Shown here: positions 1 to 4,703 of the stretch, piece after piece
Position numbering within the stretch: position 1 is the first letter of the stretch
Layout of the letters: every line of letters begins with the position of its first letter
DNA from: Nitrospirota bacterium
Lineage (GTDB): Bacteria > Nitrospirota > Thermodesulfovibrionia > UBA6902 > BMS3Bbin08
Direction of reading: 5' to 3'
Assembly (NCBI GenBank): GCA_030637135.1
Contig: DAOVVO010000078.1
Location: forward strand, 1 to 6,383
Length of the DNA stretch: 6,383 bases
Made by a program: the position numbers and the translations under genes
The notes under the pieces: generated by a model
Database searches by the model: none
Told to the model about the DNA's origin: nothing
The model's input: the letters and a program-made list of their open reading frames with translations, nothing else

Positions 1-234
1 GTCACGCTGCTCGTTTGTTATTTTGCCGTCCTTCGTGAGCAATACCCCAAGACGCTCTTCCAACTGATTAGAAGAGACAAAAATCACATACCCGTCTTCT
101 ATGTAAATTTCTTTCTTAATATCATTGTTTGTTATGGTAAGTATGCCTTTTTTTTGATGTTCGTCAAGAGAAGCAAGTATTTGATAAAGACTGTACTGCT
201 TAATACTTCCTGATGAGGGAATTTCCTTTTCCAT
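1..234 (-). CDS. DUF4388 (PATAN) domain protein, N-terminal part, cut by window edge
   Basis: Reading the minus strand from ATG at 234 gives 78 uninterrupted codons to the edge of the window, so only the N-terminus is present. The protein begins MEKEIPSSGSIKQYSLYQIL. It then shows the pattern of a DUF4388/PATAN domain: a short helix (SLYQILASL, about residues 15-23), a beta hairpin (KGILTIT, 29-35), KEIYIEDGYVIFVSSN (41-56) and an ERLGVLLTKDGKIT segment (60-73). Such domains occur at the start of bacterial regulatory proteins, often with response-regulator or other signalling domains. What follows here is outside the window. It starts 30 bases after the stop of the membrane coiled-coil gene, on the same strand, so it could be co-transcribed. 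Only a weak purine stretch (AAAAGAA) precedes the ATG. The domain call rests on sequence pattern alone. Confidence 0.7.
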   Translation of the reverse strand, partial: MEKEIPSSGSIKQYSLYQILASLDEHQKKGILTITNNDIKKEIYIEDGYVIFVSSNQLEERLGVLLTKDGKITNEQRD

Positions 235-257
235 AGCATTCTTTTAATATGTTACAG

Positions 258-275
258 CCAGGGATTATTCCCTGG
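258..275. terminator. Perfect GC-rich hairpin between two genes; terminator-like on the + strand
   Basis: Seven-base arms (258-264 and 269-275, CCAGGGA/TCCCTGG) pair perfectly around a four-base loop. On the + strand the stem is followed by five T residues (276-280), the form of an intrinsic terminator. On the minus strand, where the genes lie, the same stem is preceded by A residues and has no following T run. The stop codon of the upstream membrane coiled-coil gene sits at the loop. Two readings fit: it blocks antisense transcription entering from the left, or it acts as an RNA stability or processing hairpin between the two minus-strand genes. The hairpin is seen directly; its role is inferred. 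Confidence 0.5.
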
Positions 276-558
276 TTTTTGATTTAGTGCTCACCGATCC
301 TGAACGAGATCCTCTGGTCTCATACTCTTTTTTTAGTTCTTCTATCCTGTTCAGGAGCTCTGATTTTTGCTCGTTATAGTTTCTTTCTATTAACAAAACA
401 TCGTGCTCTTTCTTTGAAAGCTGATACCTGAGTTTAATGGTATATGCACCAAGCAGAGCAATACTTACCGAAAGAAAGATAATCAGCATATAAACAGTTT
501 TTGGTTTCTTGCCCTGCTCTCTTTCTAGATCTATTTCGAGCTGAGTTCTTTCAGGCAT
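265..558 (-). CDS. Small single-pass membrane protein with coiled coil, unknown function
   Basis: This 97-residue protein belongs to no family I recognise. A charged, cytoplasmic-looking N-terminus (residues 1-21, ending in KKPK) leads into one hydrophobic segment (about 22-41, MLIIFLSVSIALLGAY). A highly charged, heptad-like helix rich in K, E, L and R (about 45-81) follows, and then a Ser/Lys/Arg tail (82-97). By the positive-inside rule the coiled coil would lie outside the membrane. The layout resembles FtsL/FtsB-type bitopic proteins, but there is no sequence evidence for a division role. The ATG follows the TAA of the AMMECR1 gene with no gap, and a good ribosome site, AAGGAG (569-574), lies inside the end of that gene with a 10-base spacer. 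Translation is therefore probably coupled to AMMECR1. A perfect hairpin lies at its stop codon. Confidence 0.75.
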   Translation of the reverse strand: MPERTQLEIDLEREQGKKPKTVYMLIIFLSVSIALLGAYTIKLRYQLSKKEHDVLLIERNYNEQKSELLNRIEELKKEYETRGSRSGSVSTKSKTRE

Positions 559-1065
559 TTACCTATATCTCCTTACCTCAAAACGATAAAGTTCCACATC
601 TTCGTCTGGAGATATACCGGCTTTCAGCGATGCGATCCTTATTTGCTCATCAACCGTATTGATGCCCTCCAAATCAGGAAGCAGAAGCCCTCTGAGATTA
701 CCTTTTTTGACTATTATGCCGTAACGCTCGGGAGATAAATCATCAGGACTTTTAACTTTCTCAGGAGGCGAAAGAACATCAACAGAATATTCAAGTTCAT
801 CGAGCTCAGAGAGGTTGACAGGTAAAAATCTCGGGTCCTGGGTAGCAGCACTTATAGCGTTTTGTACTATTTCTTTTGCCACATTCTCAGCAGAAGGAGA
901 AAATGTCCCGATGCACCCTCTTAATTGTCTATTCTTTTTGATGGACACAAAAACACCGGCCTTTTCAGTCATCTCAGGATAAAGATCATCAGGAGGGGAA
1001 TTTATTTCTCCTTTCCTTACATATTTTTCAACTGTTTCCTTTGCGAGTTTTACAAGAGGATGCAT
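559..1065 (-). CDS. amrA: AMMECR1 domain protein (AmmeMemoRadiSam system protein A)
   Basis: This 168-residue protein is full length for the AMMECR1 family. The family signature LRGCIG is at residues 48-53, with the invariant cysteine at 51. Other family features follow in order: AATQDPRFLPV (73-83), LEYSVDVLSPPEKV (91-104), a GLLLPDL strand (126-132) and the terminal LYRFEVRRY. In bacteria and archaea this protein often occurs with a Memo-like protein and a radical SAM enzyme (the AmmeMemoRadiSam set). Its biochemical activity is not established, and the two partners are not in this window. The ATG at 1065 is forced: an in-frame stop (TAG, 1084-1086) lies shortly upstream and no other usual start codon lies between. 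No Shine-Dalgarno sequence is visible before it, so the message may be leaderless or poorly translated. The gene is directly followed by the membrane coiled-coil gene. Confidence 0.9.
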   Translation of the reverse strand: MHPLVKLAKETVEKYVRKGEINSPPDDLYPEMTEKAGVFVSIKKNRQLRGCIGTFSPSAENVAKEIVQNAISAATQDPRFLPVNLSELDELEYSVDVLSPPEKVKSPDDLSPERYGIIVKKGNLRGLLLPDLEGINTVDEQIRIASLKAGISPDEDVELYRFEVRRYR

Positions 1066-1107
1066 GATAATGAAAATTACATACTAAATAGAAAAAAATT
1101 AAAAAAT

Positions 1108-1208
1108 CAACCCATTCGACTGTCCCCAACTTAACCCTTCGACTTCGCTCAGGGCAAGCAGTCGGGGTTTGGACTTCGGCTGAGCTCAGTCGAATGCCCT
1201 CAGGGTTG
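1108..1208. repeat. Fold-back palindromic repeat (REP/MITE-like)
   Basis: Terminal arms CAACCC (1108-1113) and GGGTTG (1203-1208) enclose a perfect 10-base inverted repeat (1113-1122 with 1187-1196, CATTCGACTG/CAGTCGAATG). Inside lie a CCCTTCGACTTCGCTCAGGG unit (1135-1154) and a 20-base self-complementary stretch (1175-1194) that is perfect apart from one G/T pair. This sequence type recurs between genes in several environmental bacterial lineages, where it is sometimes mis-called as short proteins containing ACPERSRR. It is probably a dispersed repeat. No transposase is present, so any movement would need help from elsewhere. Confidence 0.7.
1136..1153. repeat. CCTTCGACTTCGCTCAGG repeat, copy 1
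   Basis: This 18-base unit recurs at 1259-1276 with two changes, both C/T or G/A transitions. CCCT and AGGG at its ends (1135-1138 and 1151-1154) can pair. It is embedded in the larger fold-back element. Confidence 0.65.
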
Positions 1209-1231
1209 ATACTGAGCGGCACCTTTATTTT

Positions 1232-1251
1232 CCCTACCCTAAAGGGTAGGG
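1232..1251. repeat. Perfect 9-base inverted repeat with AA centre
   Basis: CCCTACCCT (1232-1240) and AGGGTAGGG (1243-1251) are exact reverse complements around two A residues. It lacks a T run on the gene strand, so a terminator role for the minus-strand genes is unlikely. It may be part of the repeat cluster. Confidence 0.6.
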
Positions 1252-1258
1252 TTTGTGT

Positions 1259-1293
1259 CCTTCGATTTCACTCAGGATAGTGAGTTTATCGAA
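1259..1293. repeat. CCTTCGATTTCACTCAGG repeat, copy 2, within a stem-loop
   Basis: The second copy of the 18-base unit occupies 1259-1276. The stretch also folds on itself: TTCGAT (1261-1266) pairs with ATCGAA (1288-1293), and TCACT (1268-1272) pairs with AGTGA (1279-1283), leaving a six-base loop. The two changes relative to copy 1 fall inside this stem, and the second arm matches them, so this copy keeps its own pairing. Confidence 0.55.
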
Positions 1294-1341
1294 CTATGCC
1301 GCCGAACGTATCAAATGTAAGAAATTATTATGTAATAAATG

Positions 1342-2331
1342 TTATTTTTTCCTCCTGAGCACATAATCTGAGATATTTAAGAGGGAACTCTTTTCTACAG
1401 AATCGTCAAATAAAGCAAGTTCTTTCTTGGCTTCATCGAGAATAATACGAGCTTTTTCATAGGATTTTTCTATCGATACATATTTGTTGAGTAAATGGAG
1501 AATATACCCAAGGTCTGATTGAGAAAAATTTTCACTCTTGATTATAGTCTTAACTTTTTCCACCTCATTATGAGATGCTTCTTGAAAGAAATAAATAAGG
1601 GGAAGGGTAATTTTCCCTTCTTCAAGGTCTTTACCAAGACTCTTACCGAGATTTTTCTCTTCTGCCATATAATCAAGAATATCATCAGCAATTTGAAAAG
1701 CCATTCCTAATTTAAGGCCAAAGTTAAAAAGGGCTTCTTCTTTTTCCAGTGTCGCATTGCCTATAATAGCCCCGCTGCCGCATGCGGCCGACATAAGGAT
1801 TGCAGTTTTACCCGTTATTATCCTCATGTAATGTTCTTCGGAAATTTTGAAATTGCCTTTTTTACATTCGTCTTTTTTATGGAGTTGTATTAATTCCCCT
1901 TCGCTCATTCTGGCAGTAGCTGTTGAAAAGACGTCCATAATCTTCCGACTTTCCAGTGAGTTGACAAGTCTGAGGGCATTTGAATACAGATAATCACCAA
2001 CAAGGATTACCGCCTGATTACCCCAGAGAGAATGTGCTGGGGGCCGCCCTCTTCTTATGTTGGCACCGTCAACTACATCATCATGAAGCAGGGAAGCTGT
2101 GTGAATGCACTCTACACTGCATGCAAGAATACTTGTCTTCTCACCGTTGTAACCAAAGAGTTTAGAGCATAATATAGCGAGGATCGGACGGATACGTTTT
2201 CCTCCGCCCATGAGAAGATGTTTTCCGACCATTGAGATAGCAGGTGCAACAGTATCTAAACTTTCTTTAATTTTCTCCTCTGCTAACTTAAGGTCCTCAC
2301 TGTAATAGCCCCAAATCTCTTCGATTATCAT
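1342..2331 (-). CDS. Long-chain trans-polyprenyl diphosphate synthase (IspB/HepT type)
   Basis: The enzyme condenses isopentenyl diphosphate units onto an allylic diphosphate in trans, making the isoprenoid tail of quinones. It is 329 residues, close to bacterial octaprenyl and heptaprenyl synthases. The order of motifs is typical: GGGKRIRP (42-49), first Asp-rich motif LLHDDVVD with Asp84, Asp85 and Asp88, the RRGRP segment (93-97), TGKTA (173-177), second Asp-rich motif DDILD (216-220) and GKDLEEGKITLPLI (233-246). All Mg2+-binding aspartates are present. The residues four and five positions before the first motif are Ser80 and Ala79, not bulky aromatics, which favours a long product (C35 or more) over farnesyl or geranylgeranyl diphosphate. 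The exact length cannot be read from sequence. It starts 20 bases after mtnA with no clear ribosome site, so it may depend on ribosomes arriving from mtnA. An ispB-type name is reasonable. Confidence 0.92.
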   Translation of the reverse strand: MIIEEIWGYYSEDLKLAEEKIKESLDTVAPAISMVGKHLLMGGGKRIRPILAILCSKLFGYNGEKTSILACSVECIHTASLLHDDVVDGANIRRGRPPAHSLWGNQAVILVGDYLYSNALRLVNSLESRKIMDVFSTATARMSEGELIQLHKKDECKKGNFKISEEHYMRIITGKTAILMSAACGSGAIIGNATLEKEEALFNFGLKLGMAFQIADDILDYMAEEKNLGKSLGKDLEEGKITLPLIYFFQEASHNEVEKVKTIIKSENFSQSDLGYILHLLNKYVSIEKSYEKARIILDEAKKELALFDDSVEKSSLLNISDYVLRRKK

Positions 2332-2333
2332 AA

Positions 2334-2350
2334 ATGTAATGACGTTACAT
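2334..2350. repeat. Inverted repeat in the mtnA-polyprenyl synthase gap
   Basis: ATGTAA (2334-2339) and TTACAT (2345-2350) are exact inverted arms with a five-base centre. They fill most of the 20-base gap just ahead of the polyprenyl synthase ATG. It could be a regulator site or a small hairpin that limits initiation, but a chance AT-rich palindrome is equally possible. Confidence 0.35.
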
Positions 2351-2351
2351 G

Positions 2352-3389
2352 CTATAAAGACGTTCTCTCATGTAACTTTTTTAAATCCTGCGGCTTGAAA
2401 ATCCCCTTTTCTGTAATTATACCAGTTACATATTTTGCTGGTGTAACATCAAATGATAAATTTATGACATTGACACCATCAGGGGCTATCTGGCAATCCC
2501 ATATTTTGGTAACTTCCAGAGAATCCCTTTCTTCAATAGGGATAGATTCTCCGGATGCAATTGAAAAATCAATACTGCTTGTTGGTGCAGCAACATAAAA
2601 TGGGATACCGTGTTCTTTACACAAAATAGCCAGCGGGTATGTTCCTATCTTATTTGCGACATCACCATTCGCAGCCGTTCTATCAGTTCCAACAAGCGCA
2701 ATGTTAATCTCCCCTTTCTTCATAAGCGCCCCTGCGGTATTGTCAGTAATGAGGGTAACAGGGATATTGTCCTGCATCAACTCCCAGGCAGTCAAACGTG
2801 CACCCTGAAGCACAGGCCTCGTCTCATCAGCAATAACTTGAATCCTTTTGCCCTGCTCTTTTGCCACCCTCATCGGTGCTGTCGCAGTACCGTATCCCCC
2901 TGTAGCGAGTGCGCCTGCGTTACAGTGTGTAATAATGGTATCACCGTCTTTGATAAGTTGAGCACCCCATCTGCCTATTGACTTGTTTGCCTCTATATCC
3001 TCCTCCAGTATAGTATGTGCCTCCTCTATTAAAAGGGACTTGAGTTTTTCAACGCTGAGCTCTTTCTTTGTAGAAAGCAATTTTTTCAGTCTGTTAATCG
3101 CCCATTCTATATTTACAGCAGTAGGTCTTGTCGACATCATTGTAGAAAAAATAGGCTCAAGAGCGCTGTAAAACTCTTCGAAATCTTTCGCCCTTATTTT
3201 CTGGGCGCCTATTGCCACCCCCATTGCTGATGCTATCCCTATAGCTGGCGCGCCCCTTATCCATAACTTCTTTATCCCTTCTGCAACCATTGTATAATCT
3301 GTACACTCAATATATCGTACTTCAAGGGGAAGCCTGCTTTGATCAAGCATTCTGACTTTTCCGTTAACAAGTTCTATCGTTTTAAACAT
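2352..3389 (-). CDS. mtnA: S-methyl-5-thioribose-1-phosphate isomerase
   Basis: The cytosolic enzyme converts S-methyl-5-thioribose-1-phosphate to S-methyl-5-thioribulose-1-phosphate in methionine salvage. It belongs to the eIF2B-alpha-like fold. Its 345 residues are normal for MtnA. Diagnostic features are RGAPAIG (45-51), STRPTAVN (86-93), THCNAGALATGGYGTA with catalytic Cys156, DETRPVLQGARLT (188-200) and GTDRTAANGDVANKIGTY with catalytic Asp236. The Cys/Asp pair separates true MtnA from eIF2B subunits and ribose-1,5-bisphosphate isomerases. The ATG at 3389 has a fair ribosome site (AGAGG, 3397-3401, 7-base spacer). No other salvage gene (mtnP, mtnK, mtnB) is in the window, so the source of substrate and the fate of product are unknown; some MtnA enzymes also act on 5-deoxyribose-1-phosphate. 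It lies 78 bases after the transporter gene, and no terminator is evident in that gap. Confidence 0.95.
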   Translation of the reverse strand: MFKTIELVNGKVRMLDQSRLPLEVRYIECTDYTMVAEGIKKLWIRGAPAIGIASAMGVAIGAQKIRAKDFEEFYSALEPIFSTMMSTRPTAVNIEWAINRLKKLLSTKKELSVEKLKSLLIEEAHTILEEDIEANKSIGRWGAQLIKDGDTIITHCNAGALATGGYGTATAPMRVAKEQGKRIQVIADETRPVLQGARLTAWELMQDNIPVTLITDNTAGALMKKGEINIALVGTDRTAANGDVANKIGTYPLAILCKEHGIPFYVAAPTSSIDFSIASGESIPIEERDSLEVTKIWDCQIAPDGVNVINLSFDVTPAKYVTGIITEKGIFKPQDLKKLHERTSL

Positions 3390-3467
3390 TCAAAGACCTC
3401 TATCCTCACTATAAATAAATTTCAAAACATGGAGTTATAAATCAGAATTCGTCTGTTCTATGCTACC
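3390..3467 (-). other. Short gap between transporter and mtnA
   Basis: These 78 AT-rich bases show no GC-rich hairpin with a T run, so read-through from the transporter into mtnA is possible. A TATAGT hexamer on the minus strand just ahead of the mtnA ribosome site could be a -10 element, but no matching -35 is visible. Confidence 0.4.
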
Positions 3468-4703
3468 TTACTGTTTAACGTGTGCTACATTCATGAACAA
3501 AAGGGTAAGTGTAAGTGATATTAAAACAAACACTGTGGCCCACGATATATAATTGTATACCTTTGAATTAACATATTCTCCCATAATCCTCGGGTTATTA
3601 ACAAGTGATAAGGCAAAAATAAGCACAAAGGGAAGAAGAATGCCATTTAATAAAGATGAAAGAATCATTAAAAGAACCAGTGGAGCATCTGGAATTAAGA
3701 CCAAAAGGGCTGACACAACTATGAGAGCGGTGTATATCCACATGAACTGCGGTGCTTCTTTAAATTTCTTATTTACTCCAGCTTCCCACCCCATTGCTTC
3801 ACAAATATAGTAGGCTGTTGCAAGCGGAACAACAATTGCGCCCAGAATAGATGCATTTGCAAGGCTTACTGCAAACAGTGTCGAAGCATGCCTTCCCGCA
3901 AAAGGGGTAAGGGCTAAAGCCGCTTCGTGTGCCTCGTTTATCCTTATATTATTTGGAAATAATGTTGTAGCACAGGTGACTATTATAAAAAACGCAATAA
4001 TATTCGTTATAAGACACCCCACAATCACGTCTAATTTCGAAACGTTGTAATTCTCTTTTCCTACCCCTTTCTCAGCAATTGAGGACTGCAAATAAAACTG
4101 CATCCAGGGTGTTACGGTTGTTCCTATTATTGCTATGCTTAACATGACAAATTCAGGTTCCATTTTTACCTGCGGTACAAAGGTGCTCTGCAACACCTGT
4201 TCCCATTTCGGTGCGGCCATAAACGCTGAAAACACATAGCCGAAATAAATTAAACAGGCTACAAGCAATGCCCCTTCAATTACCCTGTAACTCCCTCTGG
4301 TAACCAAAACCCATATGAATAACGCTCCAAAAGGAACCATTATATATTTACTTAAACCGAACATTTCCATGCTCGCTGCCCAACCCGCAAATTCAGCGGT
4401 AGTAGTACCAAAATTAGCAACTAATAAGACCATCATCATAAAAAAAGTTATTTTTAATCCGTAATTTTCCCTGATGAGGTCAGAAAGGCCCTTGCCTGTT
4501 ATTACACCCATGCGTGCCACCATTTCCTGCACAACAATGAGAACTATGGTAATGGGTATTAACATCCATAAAAAAAGATATCCATAACGTGCCCCTGCAA
4601 CCGAGTAAGTAGTTATACCTGATGCATCATTATCAATAGAAGCAGTTATAATGCCAGGACCTATAATGGATAGAAAAAGGAGGAGATTTTTCCACCGGCT
4701 CAT
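3468..4703 (-). CDS. NRAMP/SLC11-family divalent metal transporter, NRMT-like (probable Mg2+)
   Basis: This integral membrane protein of 411 residues has about 11 hydrophobic segments, the size and layout of bacterial NRAMP proteins. TM1 reads GPGIITASIDNDASG (15-29), aligning with the family's GPG...DPGN segment: the metal-binding Asp is kept (Asp26), but P-G-N is replaced by A-S-G. TM6 reads GTTVTPW (194-200) where Mn/Fe transporters have GATVMPH: the metal-binding Met is Thr198, and the following His, linked to proton transfer, is Trp200. Glu104 in TM3 matches the conserved Glu. Loss of the soft-metal Met fits the NRAMP-related magnesium transporter (NRMT) branch, which prefers hard ions. 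The start overlaps the upstream MgtE-sensor gene by ATGA and follows a strong GGAGG site, so the two are translationally coupled. Mg2+ specificity is inferred from residues and context; Mn2+ remains possible. Confidence 0.9.
   Translation of the reverse strand: MSRWKNLLLFLSIIGPGIITASIDNDASGITTYSVAGARYGYLFLWMLIPITIVLIVVQEMVARMGVITGKGLSDLIRENYGLKITFFMMMVLLVANFGTTTAEFAGWAASMEMFGLSKYIMVPFGALFIWVLVTRGSYRVIEGALLVACLIYFGYVFSAFMAAPKWEQVLQSTFVPQVKMEPEFVMLSIAIIGTTVTPWMQFYLQSSIAEKGVGKENYNVSKLDVIVGCLITNIIAFFIIVTCATTLFPNNIRINEAHEAALALTPFAGRHASTLFAVSLANASILGAIVVPLATAYYICEAMGWEAGVNKKFKEAPQFMWIYTALIVVSALLVLIPDAPLVLLMILSSLLNGILLPFVLIFALSLVNNPRIMGEYVNSKVYNYISWATVFVLISLTLTLLFMNVAHVKQ

Larger units (their letters stand above)
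1085..1208 (-). terminator. Possible transcription end after the polyprenyl synthase gene
   Basis: In the minus-strand transcript the 10-base stem of the fold-back repeat (1187-1196 with 1113-1122) and its GGTTG/CAACC extension are followed at once by a T-rich run (about 1091-1106, TTTTTTAATTTTTTT). The loop is about 64 bases long and itself structured, so this is not a textbook intrinsic terminator. Still, the stem plus T run is the best candidate for ending the mtnA-polyprenyl synthase transcript. Confidence 0.35.
1066..1341. other. Palindrome-rich intergenic region
   Basis: These 276 bases hold no credible gene. They separate the polyprenyl synthase stop from the AMMECR1 start. They contain a fold-back repeat (1108-1208), a perfect 9-base inverted repeat with an AA centre (1232-1251), a stem-loop (1261-1293), and two near-identical 18-base direct repeats of the CCTTCGACTTCGCTCAGG type (1136-1153 and 1259-1276, 16 of 18 identical). 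The 1081-1107 stretch is almost pure A on the + strand, so it is T-rich on the transcribed strand just before AMMECR1. Any AMMECR1 promoter should lie here. The T/A-rich stretch has loose -10-like hexamers but no convincing -35/-10 pair. Confidence 0.7.

Noticed and set aside
1028..1222. 64-codon minus-strand frame starting at 1222
   Set aside because: It is a translation of the palindromic repeat (it contains the CPERSRR string typical of that repeat) and overlaps the AMMECR1 start in another frame.
1232..1251. Nine-base inverted repeat as intrinsic terminator for the polyprenyl synthase
   Set aside because: On the gene strand it is followed by AAAATAAAGG, not by a T run, and the two-base centre is too small for a normal loop.
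1342..2331. Polyprenyl synthase as a short-chain (farnesyl or geranylgeranyl) enzyme
   Set aside because: The positions just before the first Asp-rich motif are Ala and Ser, not the aromatic residues that limit chain length in short-chain enzymes.
2395..2981. Plus-strand frames opposite mtnA
   Set aside because: They are antisense shadows of a well-conserved gene, with no ribosome sites or recognisable domains.
2352..3389. mtnA as an eIF2B-like subunit or ribose-1,5-bisphosphate isomerase
   Set aside because: Cys156 and Asp236 sit in the MtnA-type motifs THCNAGALATGGYGTA and GTDRTAANGDVANKIG, and the N-terminal RGAPAIG segment is present.
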